The position numbers and the translations under genes are program-made. DNA of 64,000 nt from Paracoccus alkenifer (GTDB lineage Bacteria; Pseudomonadota; Alphaproteobacteria; Rhodobacterales; Rhodobacteraceae). The notes beneath the pieces were generated by a model that made no database searches, was not told the origin of the DNA, and saw only the letters and a program-made list of their open reading frames with translations. The stretch covers positions 69,501 to 133,500 of the forward strand of contig NZ_FNXG01000003.1 in the NCBI RefSeq assembly GCF_900108405.1, read 5' to 3'. This document shows positions 51,883 through 62,200 of this stretch, one piece after another. Numbering within the stretch: the stretch's first letter is position 1; each line of letters opens with the position of its first letter.

Positions 51883-53449
51883 AGGACGCCTCCGGCGGGG
51901 GTATTTTCGCCAGAAAGAAGTCCTGTGGGCAGCAGCCCTTGCGCTGGCGCCCTTGTCCGTGGCGGCCGATCCGGCGGCGGATTACGCCGAGCATTGCGCA
52001 TCCTGCCACGCCGAGAACCGGCTGGGCGGCACCGGCCCGGCGCTGATCCCGGAAACGCTGGGCAGGGTGAAGGGGCTGGACGGGGTGATCGCCCAAGGCC
52101 GCCCCGCCACCCAGATGGAGGGTTTCGCCGACGAGCTGTCGCCCGAGCAGATCGCGGCGCTGGTCGACTTCATCAAGGCGCCGCTGGCGGAAACTCCGTC
52201 CTGGACCGTGGCCGACATTGAGGACAGCCGCGAGATGGAGGCGGATTATACCCCCGCCGAGGCGCCCGTCTTTGACGCCGATCCGATGAACATCACCCTG
52301 GTGGTCGAGACCGGCGACCATCATGTCAGCGTGCTGGACGGCGACACCCTGGACGTTCTGGACCGTTTCGCGACCCCCTATGCGGTGCATGGCGGGCCGA
52401 AATTCTCGCCCGACGGGCGCTATGTGTTCATCATGTCGCGCGACGGCTGGGTCGAGAAATACGACATCTGGTCGCTGCGCGAGGTCGGCCGTGTCCGCGC
52501 CGGGCTCAACAGCCGCAACATCGCGATGAGCCATGACGGGCGGTGGCTGGCCGTGGCCAACTATCTGCCGCAGACGCTGACCATCCTGTCGACCGAAACG
52601 CTGGAACCCGTCCGCGTGATCGACGTGGCCGGCCGCGACGGCACCCCCAGCCGGGTGGGCGCGGTCTATCAGGCGCCCGACCGCAAGAGCTTCATCCTCG
52701 CGCTCAAGGACGCGCCCGAGATCTGGGAAATCGCCACCGACCCCGATGCCGGGCCGTTCCACGACGGGCTGGTCCACAGCCACGAAAAGGGGATGGAGGA
52801 ATCCTTTGGCGCGCAAAAGGGCCTGTTCGCCCGCCGCCGCATGATGGTGGACGAACCGCTGGACGATTTCTTTTTCGACCCCGGCTATCGCAACCTGATC
52901 GGCACCAACCGCGAGGGCACCAAGGGCGTCGTGGTCAACCTGGTCACCGGGACCGAGATCGCCGAACTGCCGCTGCCGGGGATGCCGCATCTGGGGTCCG
53001 GCATCACTTGGGATCGCGACGGGCACAAGGTCATGGCCACCCCGCATCTGAACGAGGGCGTGCTGTCGGTGATCGACATGACCGACTGGACGCTGGTCAG
53101 GCAGATCCAGACCAACGGCCCCGGTTTCTTCCTGCGCAGCCACGAGACCAGCCCCCATGTCTGGGCCGACGTGTTCTTCGGCCCGCACAAGGACGAGCTG
53201 CATATCATCGACAAGCAGACGCTGGAAATCGTCAAGACGCTGAACCCGGCGCCGGGCAAGACCGTGGCCCATACCGAATTCACCCGCGACGGCAAATACG
53301 CGTTGGTGTCGATCTGGGAAGACGACGGCGCGGTCGTCGTCTATGATGCCGCCACGCTTGAGGAGGTCAGGCGCCTGCCGATGCGCAAGCCTTCGGGGAA
53401 ATACAATGTCTGGAACAAGATCACCTTCTCGGACGGAACCAGTCACTGA
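51857..53449 (+). CDS. nirN: NirN, c-type cytochrome with d1-like propeller (dihydro-heme d1 dehydrogenase)
   Basis: This 530-aa NirS relative has one heme c (CASCH) and a d1-binding propeller; the family carries out the last oxidation of dihydro-d1 and hands d1 to NirS. The N-terminus is odd. The first ~21 residues ([21 protein letters not shown]) come largely from a copy of the dispersed intergenic element, and the hydrophobic signal core [16 protein letters not shown] follows. A GTG at 51845 is a second candidate start. No in-frame ATG, GTG or TTG lies between the repeat and the hydrophobic core, so the repeat appears to be translated. Confidence 0.92.
   Translation: MTPRIVSSEGRLRRGYFRQKEVLWAAALALAPLSVAADPAADYAEHCASCHAENRLGGTGPALIPETLGRVKGLDGVIAQGRPATQMEGFADELSPEQIAALVDFIKAPLAETPSWTVADIEDSREMEADYTPAEAPVFDADPMNITLVVETGDHHVSVLDGDTLDVLDRFATPYAVHGGPKFSPDGRYVFIMSRDGWVEKYDIWSLREVGRVRAGLNSRNIAMSHDGRWLAVANYLPQTLTILSTETLEPVRVIDVAGRDGTPSRVGAVYQAPDRKSFILALKDAPEIWEIATDPDAGPFHDGLVHSHEKGMEESFGAQKGLFARRRMMVDEPLDDFFFDPGYRNLIGTNREGTKGVVVNLVTGTEIAELPLPGMPHLGSGITWDRDGHKVMATPHLNEGVLSVIDMTDWTLVRQIQTNGPGFFLRSHETSPHVWADVFFGPHKDELHIIDKQTLEIVKTLNPAPGKTVAHTEFTRDGKYALVSIWEDDGAVVVYDAATLEEVRRLPMRKPSGKYNVWNKITFSDGTSH
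51887..51920 (+). repeat. Dispersed element, copy 9, within the nirN coding start
   Basis: CGCCTCCGGCGGGGGTATTT followed by TCGCCAGAAAGAAG matches the arms of copy 4 (GGGTATTTaagCCAGAAAGAAG) and the right half of copy 6 (GCCTCCGGCGGGGATATTT). It lies in frame at nirN codons 11-21. Confidence 0.75.
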
Positions 53450-53471
53450 CGGGCAGGCACCGGGGCGCAAC

Positions 53472-53684
53472 ATGGTGCGGCTGGCGCTGATCCTGGTGCC
53501 CTTTGTCTGGGGGGCGGTGGCGATCAACCTGTTCATGCTGGCGCTGATCGGGCGCGCGCTTGGCTGGCCCAGCCTGTCGCCGGTGGCGACGATGATCATG
53601 GCCGTGCCGCTGACCCTGCCCGCGACATGGCTGGCCACGCGCTGGATCGGCGGGCTGCTGGATGAGGCCGAGCGCGGCAACTGA
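53472..53684 (+). CDS. 70-aa two-helix membrane protein after nirN
   Basis: A short ORF 22 bases after the nirN stop encodes two hydrophobic helices (LALILVPFVWGAVAINLFML and MIMAVPLTLPATWLATRWI) and a charged end, LLDEAERGN. It reads as the last gene of the nirS operon. I do not recognise the family. Composition and position support a real membrane protein. Confidence 0.6.
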   Translation: MVRLALILVPFVWGAVAINLFMLALIGRALGWPSLSPVATMIMAVPLTLPATWLATRWIGGLLDEAERGN

Positions 53685-53737
53685 CCGCTGCCGCGCCCTC
53701 ACGCTCTCGGCCGCGCCAGCCTCGGGGCGGCGGCAGG

Positions 53738-53790
53738 CTTCATCTTGCCGGAAATATCCTCGGGGGGCGCAGGGGGCGGAAAGCCCCCCG
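53738..53790 (-). repeat. Dispersed element, copy 10, behind the minus-strand SQR operon
   Basis: On the minus strand the hairpin GGGGGC-tttcc-GCCCCC (53788-53772) is followed by CCCCCCGAGGATATTT and CCGGCAAGATGAAG. It lies 29 bases after the stop of the 120-aa membrane protein and faces the end of the nirS operon. Its position suits a terminator; only one arm is present. Confidence 0.68.
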
Positions 53791-53818
53791 GCTTCGGCCG
53801 CGCAACCGGCTCCGTCGC

Positions 53819-54181
53819 CTATGTCTTGGGCCGGCGCACCAGCGGGCGGGCCAGCGATTGCGCGGTATAGACCAGGACCGCGATGCCGACGGCACCCATC
53901 GCGGCCACCCCCAGCAGCGTGATCACGTCGATCGGGCCGCCGATGTCGCGCAGCCCTGACCGGGTGATCCGCAGCACAAAGGCCACCGCCGCCACCGCGC
54001 CAAAGGGCATCGCGATCTGGGCCCACAGGAACTTGTGCATCGACATCGCACGGTCGCGGATCAGCACATACAGATAGGCTGCGGTCACGACCAGCGCCAC
54101 CGCGACCAGCCCCCAGAACAGCCAGCGGCCGAACATTTCCTCGAACACCGCGATCAGCGTGCCCAGCGTCATATCTTGCAT
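53819..54181 (-). CDS. Three-helix membrane protein, possibly DUF5368 family
   Basis: This 120-aa protein has three hydrophobic segments (LFWGLVAVALVVTAAYLYVLI, AQIAMPFGAVAAVAFVLRI, LLGVAAMGAVGIAVLVYTA). It begins MQDMTLGTLIAVFEEMFGRW. It follows the SQR-like gene by 13 bases and is probably co-transcribed. I think it matches DUF5368, a family I associate with sulfide:quinone oxidoreductase genes, but this is from memory. It could anchor the exported SQR-like enzyme. Confidence 0.6.
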   Translation of the reverse strand: MQDMTLGTLIAVFEEMFGRWLFWGLVAVALVVTAAYLYVLIRDRAMSMHKFLWAQIAMPFGAVAAVAFVLRITRSGLRDIGGPIDVITLLGVAAMGAVGIAVLVYTAQSLARPLVRRPKT

Positions 54182-54194
54182 GGCGCGTTCCTCC

Positions 54195-55541
54195 TCAGGC
54201 CTTGCCGCGCAGCATGGCGTTATAGGTGGCCTTCAGCGCCACCTCTTTCATCAGCCAGCTGATCCACAGTTCTTCCAGCGGCGCGATCAGGCCGGGGAAC
54301 GAGGGGACCAGGTTGTTGTCATAGTCGAACTCGACCAGCATCGCCCGGCCAACGCGGGTGATCATCGGGCACGAGGTATAGCCGCCATAAATCGCCGTCC
54401 CCTCGCGCCCCTGGATCGCGGCAACCAGATGGTCCTCGACCACCGGCACCTGCCATTTCACGCTGGCGGCGGTCTTGCCCTTGGGGATACCCGCGATGTC
54501 GCCCAGCGCAAAGATTTCCGGGTAGCGCAGGTGGCGCAGGGTCTGCATGTCGCATTGCAGCCAGCCCTGATCGGTCCATTTGTCGGCCCAGCTCAGCCCC
54601 GATTCCCGGATCACCTGGGGCGCGCGCTGGGGCGGGATCACATGCAGATAGTCATAGGGCATCTCGACCGTGGATTTCACGGCCTCGCCGTCCGCGCCGG
54701 GGGCCGAGGTCTCGAACCGCGCCAGCTTGCGGCCCGGCTCGATCCCTTTCAGCGTGTGGCCGTAATGGGTGGCGATGCCGCGCTCGCCAAACAGCATCCG
54801 CACCTTTTCCGACACGATCGGCACGGAAAACAGCACGGACTGCGGGCAGACGTAATGCGCCTCATACTTGCCGGCGGCGCCGTTGCGGCTGGCGATGTCG
54901 TCGATCAGAAAGGTGTGTTTCAGCGGCGCGCCGGCGCATTTCATCTCGGTTTCGGGGCGGCTGAAGATGCCGACCCCGCCGGTTTCGGTGAACTGCGAGG
55001 CCGCCTGCCAGGTCCGCGCCGCATATTCCGGCCCGGCGTATAGCGCGCCCAGCCCGTCCTTGCCGACCAGATCCAGCGAGAACCCCTCGATCGCGTCGTG
55101 ATCCAGCACCAGACCCGGCGCGACGATCAGAAAGTCATATTCCAGCCGCTGCCCGCCCGAGGTGGTGACGGTCTTTGCCTCGGGGTCGATGGCGGCGGCC
55201 TGTTCGGCCACCAGCGTGACGCCGCGCGGCAGCCAGTCGGTGGTGCGCGACACCACATAGCCCGGCGGCTTCAGCCCCGCTGCGACCAGCGACAGGCCGG
55301 GCTGGTAAAGATGTTCGGCGCGCGCATCGACCAGGGTGATCTGCGCACCGTCCAGCCGCTGCACCAGCCGGTTGGCAAAAGCGGTCCCGGCCGCGCCGGC
55401 GCCGATGATGACGATGCGCGCGCTGCTGCGCACCAAGGCCGCCTGCGCGGGCGCGGTTCCCAGCCCCGCAGCGGCCGCACCGGCCAGCGCCATGCCCAGC
55501 ACCCCCCGGCGCGAGGTCGTCAGTTCCACCCTTCGGCTCAT
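54195..55541 (-). CDS. sqr: Type II sulfide:quinone oxidoreductase-like flavoprotein with Tat leader
   Basis: This 448-aa FAD enzyme has a twin-arginine leader (TSRRGVLGMALAGAAAAG) and the FAD motif VIIGAGAAGTAFA at about 44-56. The two redox Cys of type II SQRs are present: Cys202 in MKCAGAPLK and Cys391 in YTSCPMITR. FALGDIAGIPKGKTAAS is the second FAD contact. It would oxidise sulfide and pass electrons to quinone. GGGAGG lies ahead of the ATG. It is divergent from nosR. Most SQRs of this class are not Tat-exported as far as I know, so periplasmic action is an inference. Confidence 0.82.
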   Translation of the reverse strand: MSRRVELTTSRRGVLGMALAGAAAAGLGTAPAQAALVRSSARIVIIGAGAAGTAFANRLVQRLDGAQITLVDARAEHLYQPGLSLVAAGLKPPGYVVSRTTDWLPRGVTLVAEQAAAIDPEAKTVTTSGGQRLEYDFLIVAPGLVLDHDAIEGFSLDLVGKDGLGALYAGPEYAARTWQAASQFTETGGVGIFSRPETEMKCAGAPLKHTFLIDDIASRNGAAGKYEAHYVCPQSVLFSVPIVSEKVRMLFGERGIATHYGHTLKGIEPGRKLARFETSAPGADGEAVKSTVEMPYDYLHVIPPQRAPQVIRESGLSWADKWTDQGWLQCDMQTLRHLRYPEIFALGDIAGIPKGKTAASVKWQVPVVEDHLVAAIQGREGTAIYGGYTSCPMITRVGRAMLVEFDYDNNLVPSFPGLIAPLEELWISWLMKEVALKATYNAMLRGKA

Positions 55542-55734
55542 CGTCCATTCCCTCCCTGCAACCGTCCCGGCCATCTTTCCGCATATCACATATTTTCGTT
55601 GGTATGAAGATACATTCCTGCGGCCATTTGTCCCAGCCGTCGGGATTCCGGCAATTAATCCGGGGCGTTGCGGCGATATTTGTTGAATGCAACGTATTTC
55701 AGCCCGTCCCGCGGCGACGGCGGCGGGGACGGAA

Positions 55735-55748
55735 TTGACCCTACTCAA
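55735..55748 (+). promoter_or_regulatory. NNR/FNR-type box upstream of nosR
   Basis: TTGACCCTACTCAA matches TTGAC-N4-GTCAA with one mismatch. Its centre lies about 62 bases before the nosR ATG. The predicted start is near 55783, with a weak -10 (TGCTAA) at 55768-55773. Confidence 0.6.
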
Positions 55749-55803
55749 GTCGTCCCGGACCCCGGTTTGCTAAGCAGCGGCGAAAACAGCCGGAACGCCA
55801 GCC

Positions 55804-58026
55804 ATGAACATCCTTCGCCTCGTCGTCCTTCTTTGCAGCTGGCTGGCAGTCACGGGGCCGGCACAGGCGGAATCGGTGCTGGCAAAGTTTCTGCCCGCGC
55901 AATCGGCCGCCGAGCTGGTCGAGGGTGCCGACGGCTTCGGCCCCATCCGCGACGACATCCCGGTGGCCCCGGTGCTGCGCGGCGGCGAAACCGTGGCCTG
56001 GGCCTTTGTCACCACGGATTTCGTCGGCACCACCGGCTATTCCGGCAAGCCCATCCATACCATGGTCGCGGTGGACGCCGACGCCAGGATCGCCGGCGTG
56101 CAGCTGGTGCACCACTCGGAACCCATCGTGCTGATCGGCATCCCCGAATCGCGGGTGCAGACCATGGTCGAGGGCTATCGCGGGCTGGACCTCGTGCCCG
56201 AGGCCGCGGCCGGCGGCACCGCCCATGATGTCGACATCATCTCGGGCGCGACGGTCACCGTCATGGTGATCGACGATTCCATCGTCCGTTCCGGCCTGCG
56301 GGTGGCGCGGACGCTGGGTCTGGGCGGGCTGGCCGCGCCCGCTGCGCCCACCGGCCCCAGCTTCGAGATAGATCCCGACGCCCCCGCCCCCGCCGACTGG
56401 GCCGAGATGGAGGGCGACGGCACCCTGCGCCGGCTGGTGCTTGAGGTCGCGCAGGTCAACGAGGCATTCGCCGCCAACCCCGACCCCCGCGCCGCCCGCC
56501 GCGCGCTGACCGACGACCCCGAGACCACCTTTATCGAGATGCAGGTGGCGCTGGCGTCGGTCCCCTCGATCGGCGAATCGCTGCTGGGCGAGGCGCAGAA
56601 CGCCAACCTGCAAAGCTGGTTGAAGCCCGGCGAACAGGCCATCGCGGTGGTGGGGCGCGGGCTCTACAGCTTCAAGGGGTCGGGCTATGTTCGCGGCGGC
56701 ATCTTTGACCGGATCGTGCTGATTCAGGACGATATTTCGGTGCGCTTCCACGACCGGGAACACCGCCGCATCAACGGCATCCGCCCTGCGGACGCGCCCG
56801 AATTCCCGGAAATGGACCTGTTCAAGATCCCGGCAGAGGCGGGGTTCGACCCGGCCCGGCCGTTCCGTATCCAGCTGCTGGTGCATCGCGACGTCGGGCC
56901 GACCGAAAAGCTGTTCACCACCTTTGAGCTTGGCTATCAGCTGCCGCAGCAATATCTGCGCGCCGCCACCCCGCCCCCGGCCGACCCCGAGACGGCCGGC
57001 GCGGCGGAAACCGCCACCGCCCCCGCCCCCGCCATCTTTGCCGAGCCATCGGAAAGCCAGGCGCAGGCCGAGCTGTGGAAACGGATCTGGCGCGATTCCA
57101 AGGTCAAGATCGCCATTCTGGGCGCGATGCTGGCGGTGCTGACGCTGGTGTTCTTTTTCCAGGGTTTCGCCACCCGCAACGAAAAGCGCTTCTACATCTT
57201 CCGCATGGCCTATCTGGCGGTGACGCTGGTGGTGCTGGGCTGGATGTTCAACGCGCAGCTGTCGGTGGTGAACATCATGGCGCTGACCGGGTCGCTGATG
57301 TCGGGTTTCAGCTGGCAGGCGTTCCTGCTGGACCCGCTGACCTTCATCCTGTGGTTCGCGGTGGCGGCGGCGCTGCTGTTCTGGGGCCGGGGCGCTTATT
57401 GCGGCTGGCTGTGCCCCTTTGGCGCGCTGCAAGAGCTGACCAACCAGATCGCGCGCAAGCTGCGCATCCCGCAATGGACCCTGCCCTGGGGGCTGCATGA
57501 ACGGCTGTGGCCGGTCAAATACATGATCTTCCTTGGGCTTTTCGGGGTGTCGCTGGCCAGTATCGAGCAGGCCGAGCGCCTGGCCGAGGTCGAGCCGTTC
57601 AAGACCGCGATCATCCTGAACTTTGTCCGCGCCTGGCCCTTTGTCGCCTATGCGGTGGCGCTGCTGGTGGCGGGGCTGTTCGTGGAACGCTTTTACTGCC
57701 GCTACCTGTGCCCGCTGGGCGCGGGGCTGGCGATCCCGGCGCGGCTGCGGATGTTCGACTGGCTCAAGCGCTATCGCGAGTGTGGCAACCCCTGCCAGAC
57801 CTGCGCCAATGAATGCCCGGTGCAGTCGATCCACCCGACCGGAGAGATCAACCCCAACGAGTGCATCAACTGCCTGCATTGTCAGGTGCTTTATCAGTCC
57901 GAAACGAAATGCCCGGTGGTGATCCGGCAGCTCAAGCGCCGCCAGTCGGTGGCCGCCAGCCCCGCGCCACGGCTGGGACCGGCCCCGGCGGGCCATCCCA
58001 ACGCAACCCCGAGACTCAAGACCTGA
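55804..58026 (+). CDS. nosR: NosR, flavo-iron-sulfur membrane protein for N2O reductase
   Basis: This 740-aa protein transfers electrons to NosZ and supports nos expression. A signal peptide (about 1-22) precedes a periplasmic FMN domain whose flavinylation motif DIISGAT has the target Thr at 150. Membrane helices start near residue 435 and carry [10 protein letters not shown] and [10 protein letters not shown]. The C-terminus binds two 4Fe-4S clusters (CQTCANECP and CINCLHCQ...CP). It is a close relative of NirI. It begins the nosRZDFYLX operon. Confidence 0.96.
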   Translation: MNILRLVVLLCSWLAVTGPAQAESVLAKFLPAQSAAELVEGADGFGPIRDDIPVAPVLRGGETVAWAFVTTDFVGTTGYSGKPIHTMVAVDADARIAGVQLVHHSEPIVLIGIPESRVQTMVEGYRGLDLVPEAAAGGTAHDVDIISGATVTVMVIDDSIVRSGLRVARTLGLGGLAAPAAPTGPSFEIDPDAPAPADWAEMEGDGTLRRLVLEVAQVNEAFAANPDPRAARRALTDDPETTFIEMQVALASVPSIGESLLGEAQNANLQSWLKPGEQAIAVVGRGLYSFKGSGYVRGGIFDRIVLIQDDISVRFHDREHRRINGIRPADAPEFPEMDLFKIPAEAGFDPARPFRIQLLVHRDVGPTEKLFTTFELGYQLPQQYLRAATPPPADPETAGAAETATAPAPAIFAEPSESQAQAELWKRIWRDSKVKIAILGAMLAVLTLVFFFQGFATRNEKRFYIFRMAYLAVTLVVLGWMFNAQLSVVNIMALTGSLMSGFSWQAFLLDPLTFILWFAVAAALLFWGRGAYCGWLCPFGALQELTNQIARKLRIPQWTLPWGLHERLWPVKYMIFLGLFGVSLASIEQAERLAEVEPFKTAIILNFVRAWPFVAYAVALLVAGLFVERFYCRYLCPLGAGLAIPARLRMFDWLKRYRECGNPCQTCANECPVQSIHPTGEINPNECINCLHCQVLYQSETKCPVVIRQLKRRQSVAASPAPRLGPAPAGHPNATPRLKT

Positions 58027-58043
58027 AACAGAGGAGGTCGAAC

Positions 58044-59999
58044 ATGGAAACCAACGACAAGAAAGGCTTCAGCCGCCGCGCCCTGCTGGGCGCCACCGCC
58101 GGCGGCGCCGCCGTCGCGGGCGCCTTCGGCGGCCGGCTGGCGCTGGGGCCGGCCGCGCTGGGGCTGGGCACGGCCGCGGCCGTGACCGCCGGCACCGCCG
58201 GTGCGGCGGGCGCGGCGGACATCAACATCGCCCCCGGGCAGCTCGACCAGTATTACGGTTTCTGGTCCTCGGGGCAGACCGGCGAGGTGCGCATTCTCGG
58301 CATCCCCTCGATGCGCGAGCTGATGCGGATCCCGGTGTTCAACCGCTGCTCGGCCACCGGCTGGGGCCAAACCAACGAATCGCTGCGGATCCTTGAGCGC
58401 TCGATGACCGAAAAGACCCGCAAGCATCTGGCGGCGAACGGCAAGCGCATCCACGACAACGGCGACCTGCACCACCTGCACATGTCCTATACCGAGGGCA
58501 AATACGACGGCCGCTACCTGTTCATGCAGGACAAGGCCAACACCCGCGTCGCCCGCGTGCGCTGCGACGTGATGAAATGCGATTCCATCCTGGAAATCCC
58601 GAACGCCAAGGCGATCCACGGGATGCGTCCGCAGAAATGGCCGCGCAGCAACTATCTGTTCTGCAACGGCGAGGACGAGGCGCCGCTGATCAACGACGGC
58701 ACCACGATGGATGATATCTCGACCTATGTGAACGTGTTCACCGCCGTGAACGCCGACGAAATGGAGGTCGCGTGGCAGGTGCTGGTGTCGGGCAACCTCG
58801 ACAACACCGACTGCGACTACGAAGGGAAATGGGCGTTCTCAACCAGCTACAACTCGGAAATGGGGATGAACCTCGCCGAGATGAGCGAGGCCGAGATGGA
58901 CCACGTCGTCATCTTCAACATCGCCGAGATCGAAAAGGCGATCGAGGCCGGCCAGTATGAGGAAATCAACGGCTGCAAGGTGCTGGACGGCCGCAAAGAG
59001 GCCAAAAGCCAGTTCACCCGCTATATCCCCATCGCCAACAACCCCCATGGCTGCAACATGGCGCCGGACAAGCGCCATCTGGTCCTGAACGGCAAGCTGT
59101 CGCCCACCGTCACCGTGCTTGACGTGACCCGGCTGGACGCGATCTTCTATGAAGGCGCCGAATTGCGCAGCGCCGTGGTGGCGGAACCGGAACTGGGGCT
59201 TGGCCCGCTGCACACCGCCTTTGACGGGCGCGGCAACGCCTATACCTCGACCTTCATCGACAGCCAGGTGGTCAAGTGGAACATTCAGGACGCGATCCGC
59301 GCCTATGCCGGCGAGGACGTGGACCCGATCAAGCAAAAGCTGGACGTCCACTACCAGCCCGGCCACCTCAAGACCACGATGGGCGAAACGCTGGACGCGC
59401 AGAACGACTGGCTGGTCGTGCTGTGCAAGTTTTCCAAGGACCGTTTCCTGAACGTCGGCCCGCTCAAGCCGGAAAACGACCAGCTGATCGACATTTCCGG
59501 CGACCAGATGGTGCTGGTCCACGACGGCCCCACCTTTGCCGAGCCGCATGACGCCATCGCCGTCGATCCCGCGATCATGTCGGGGGTCATCAAGTCGGTG
59601 TGGGACCGCGACGACGAGATGTGGGCCGAAACCCGCAAGCAGGCCGATGCGGACGGCGTCGACATCGACGAATGGACCGACACGATCATCCGCGATGGCA
59701 ACAAGGTCCGCGTCTACATGTCCAGCGTCGCCCCCAGCTTCTCGATCGAGAGCTTCACGGTGACCGAAGGCGACGAGGTGACGGTGATCATCACCAACCT
59801 GGACGAGATCGACGACCTGACCCACGGCTTTACCATGGGCAACCACGGTGTCGCGATGGAGATCGGGCCGCAGATGACCTCGTCGGTGACCTTTGTCGCG
59901 GCCAGCCCGGGCGTCTACTGGTATTATTGCCAGTGGTTCTGCCACGCGCTGCACATGGAAATGCGCGGCCGGATGCTGGTCGAGCCGAAGGCGGCCTGA
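58044..59999 (+). CDS. nosZ: Nitrous-oxide reductase
   Basis: This 651-aa clade I enzyme reduces N2O to N2. A Tat leader ([18 protein letters not shown]) exports it folded. The seven-bladed propeller binds the CuZ cluster through His residues, including DLHHLHMSY and [14 protein letters not shown]. The C-terminal cupredoxin domain binds CuA at C-Q-W-F-C-x3-H-x2-M (Cys629, Cys633, His637, Met640). A strong GAGGAGGT site precedes the ATG. Confidence 0.98.
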   Translation: METNDKKGFSRRALLGATAGGAAVAGAFGGRLALGPAALGLGTAAAVTAGTAGAAGAADINIAPGQLDQYYGFWSSGQTGEVRILGIPSMRELMRIPVFNRCSATGWGQTNESLRILERSMTEKTRKHLAANGKRIHDNGDLHHLHMSYTEGKYDGRYLFMQDKANTRVARVRCDVMKCDSILEIPNAKAIHGMRPQKWPRSNYLFCNGEDEAPLINDGTTMDDISTYVNVFTAVNADEMEVAWQVLVSGNLDNTDCDYEGKWAFSTSYNSEMGMNLAEMSEAEMDHVVIFNIAEIEKAIEAGQYEEINGCKVLDGRKEAKSQFTRYIPIANNPHGCNMAPDKRHLVLNGKLSPTVTVLDVTRLDAIFYEGAELRSAVVAEPELGLGPLHTAFDGRGNAYTSTFIDSQVVKWNIQDAIRAYAGEDVDPIKQKLDVHYQPGHLKTTMGETLDAQNDWLVVLCKFSKDRFLNVGPLKPENDQLIDISGDQMVLVHDGPTFAEPHDAIAVDPAIMSGVIKSVWDRDDEMWAETRKQADADGVDIDEWTDTIIRDGNKVRVYMSSVAPSFSIESFTVTEGDEVTVIITNLDEIDDLTHGFTMGNHGVAMEIGPQMTSSVTFVAASPGVYWYYCQWFCHALHMEMRGRMLVEPKAA

Positions 60000-60003
60000 T
60001 CCG

Positions 60004-61332
60004 ATGCTCTGGCTGTCGCTGATCCTTGGCCTGATCCTTGCCCCGGCTGCGCTTGCCGCCGGGATCGAGGTCGCGCCCGGGCAGGGCAGCCTTGCGCGCG
60101 CCATCGCCGGGGCATCCCTCGGCGATGTGCTGACCCTGGGCGACGGGGTCCACGCCGGCCCCGTCACCATCGACCGCCCGCTGACCATCACCGGCTCGCG
60201 CGATGCCATCGTGGACGGGCAGGGACAGGGCACGGTCATCACCATCGAGGCCCCCGACGTGACGCTGCGCGGGTTTTCCGTCACCGGCTCGGGGATGCAG
60301 AACCAGGATCTTGACGCCGGGGTCAAGATCCGCAAGGGCGCCGACCGGGCGCAGGTGCTGGAACTGGCGCTCAGCGACAACATGCACGGCATCGACGTCC
60401 ACGGCGGGCGCGACGCGCAGGTGATCGGCAACCAGATCACCGGCACCCAGCATCAGCACATGAACGAACGCGGCAACGGCGTCTATGTCTGGAACAGCCC
60501 CGGCACCGTGGTCGAACGCAACATCATCCGGCACGGCCGCGACGGCATTTTTTCCAACACCAGCGCCGACAGTTTCTATCGCAACAACCTGTTTCGCGAC
60601 CTGCGCTTTGCGGTGCATTTCATGTATACTCGCAACACCGAGGTGTCGGGCAACATCAGCATCGGCAACCATCTGGGCTTTGCGATCATGTTCTCGGACC
60701 GGCCGGTGATTCGCGGCAACCTCAGCCTTGGCGACCGCGAACACGGGGTGATGCTGAACTATGCCAACAGCGGCGATGTGGCCGGCAATCTGGTGCGCGG
60801 CGGCACCGGCAAATGCCTGTTCATCTACAACGCCCACAAGAACCTGATCTACGACAACCGCTTTCAGGACTGCGGCATCGGCATCCATTTTACCGCCGGG
60901 TCGGAACGCAACGTGCTGACCGGCAATGCCTTTCTGAGCAACCGCGAGCAGGTGAAATACGTCGGCACCCGCCACATGGAATGGAGCCTTGAGGGACGCG
61001 GCAACTACTGGTCCGACCACCCCGCCTTTGACCTGAACGGCGACGGCATCGCCGACGGCACCTACCGCCCCAACGACCTGATGGACCATATCCTGTGGTC
61101 GCAGCCCGCCGCGGCCCTGCTGACCGGGTCGCCCGCCGTCCAGCTGATCCGCTGGAGCCAGAGCAACTTTCCCGCCACCCTGCCCGGCGGCGTGCGCGAC
61201 AGCGCGCCGCTGATGCAGCCGCTGGCCATTCCCGTCCCCGACGACATTCGCGCCATGGAAGCCGCCGTCGCCGGGCGCTGGGACAAAGGTAATTTCGATG
61301 ACTTCGACGCTGAAAATCTCACGACTCACTAA
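60004..61332 (+). CDS. nosD: NosD, periplasmic copper-chaperone scaffold for CuZ
   Basis: This 442-aa right-handed beta-helix protein has a signal peptide (MLWLSLILGLILAPAALA) and many parallel turns such as GVYVWNSPGTVVERNIIR and GIHFTAGSERNVLTGNAF. NosD works with NosF and NosY to assemble the CuZ site of NosZ. Its last 35 bases overlap the start of nosF. It begins four bases after nosZ. Confidence 0.95.
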   Translation: MLWLSLILGLILAPAALAAGIEVAPGQGSLARAIAGASLGDVLTLGDGVHAGPVTIDRPLTITGSRDAIVDGQGQGTVITIEAPDVTLRGFSVTGSGMQNQDLDAGVKIRKGADRAQVLELALSDNMHGIDVHGGRDAQVIGNQITGTQHQHMNERGNGVYVWNSPGTVVERNIIRHGRDGIFSNTSADSFYRNNLFRDLRFAVHFMYTRNTEVSGNISIGNHLGFAIMFSDRPVIRGNLSLGDREHGVMLNYANSGDVAGNLVRGGTGKCLFIYNAHKNLIYDNRFQDCGIGIHFTAGSERNVLTGNAFLSNREQVKYVGTRHMEWSLEGRGNYWSDHPAFDLNGDGIADGTYRPNDLMDHILWSQPAAALLTGSPAVQLIRWSQSNFPATLPGGVRDSAPLMQPLAIPVPDDIRAMEAAVAGRWDKGNFDDFDAENLTTH

Positions 61333-62200
61333 GCGCTACGATTCGGTCGAGGCGCTGCGCGAGGTGTCGCTGACCCTGGAACCGGGGATGCGCATGGCGC
61401 TGCTGGGCCACAACGGCGCCGGCAAGTCCACGATGATGAAGATCATCCTGGGACTGATCCCCTTTGACGGGGGCGAGGTCTCGGTCTGCGGCGGCGCCCC
61501 CGGATCGGCCGCCAGCCGCGCGCAGGTCGCCTATCTGCCCGAAAATGCGGCTTTTCACCCGGCGCTGACCGGCGAGGAACAGATCCGCCACTACCTTGCG
61601 CTGCGCGGCGAAAGCACCGCGCAGGCGGGCGAGCTGCTGGAACGTGTGGGGCTGGGCCACGCGGCGCGGCGCCGCATCGGCACCTATTCCAAGGGGATGC
61701 GCCAGCGCGTCGGGCTGGCGCAGACGCTGATCGGGCGGCCGCGCCTGCTGGTGCTGGACGAACCCACCTCGGGGCTGGACCCGGTGTCGCGGCGCGATTT
61801 CTACGCGCTGCTGGACGGGCTGGCGGCCGAGGGCGCCTCGATCCTGCTGTCCAGCCACGCGCTGACCGAGGTCGAGGCCCGCACCGACCGCATCCTGATC
61901 CTGTCGCGCGGCCGGCTGGTCGCAAGCGGCACTCTGCCCAGCCTGCGGCAAGAGGCCGCGCTGCCGGTCACGCTGCTGGTCACCCCGGCCGAGGGGCGCG
62001 CAAAGGCGCTGGCCGCTGCCCTGCCCGGCGCCACGGCCACCGCCGACGGGCGGCTGCGGCTGGACTGTCCGCAGGCCGACAAGCTGGCGGTGCTGGCGCG
62101 GATCGTCACCGCGCTGGGGCCGCAGATGGCCGATCTGGACGTGATCCCGCCCAGCCTCGAAGACATCTACACGAATTTCAGCCATAGGGACGGGTCATGA
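61298..62200 (+). CDS. nosF: NosF, ABC transporter ATPase for CuZ assembly
   Basis: This 300-aa ATPase has Walker A GHNGAGKST, the signature YSKGMRQRVGLAQ, Walker B LLVLDEPTSGLDP and the switch His in LLSSHALTEVEA. It powers the NosDFY complex that matures NosZ. It overlaps nosD by 35 bases and nosY by four, so the three proteins are likely made together. Confidence 0.96.
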   Translation: MTSTLKISRLTKRYDSVEALREVSLTLEPGMRMALLGHNGAGKSTMMKIILGLIPFDGGEVSVCGGAPGSAASRAQVAYLPENAAFHPALTGEEQIRHYLALRGESTAQAGELLERVGLGHAARRRIGTYSKGMRQRVGLAQTLIGRPRLLVLDEPTSGLDPVSRRDFYALLDGLAAEGASILLSSHALTEVEARTDRILILSRGRLVASGTLPSLRQEAALPVTLLVTPAEGRAKALAAALPGATATADGRLRLDCPQADKLAVLARIVTALGPQMADLDVIPPSLEDIYTNFSHRDGS

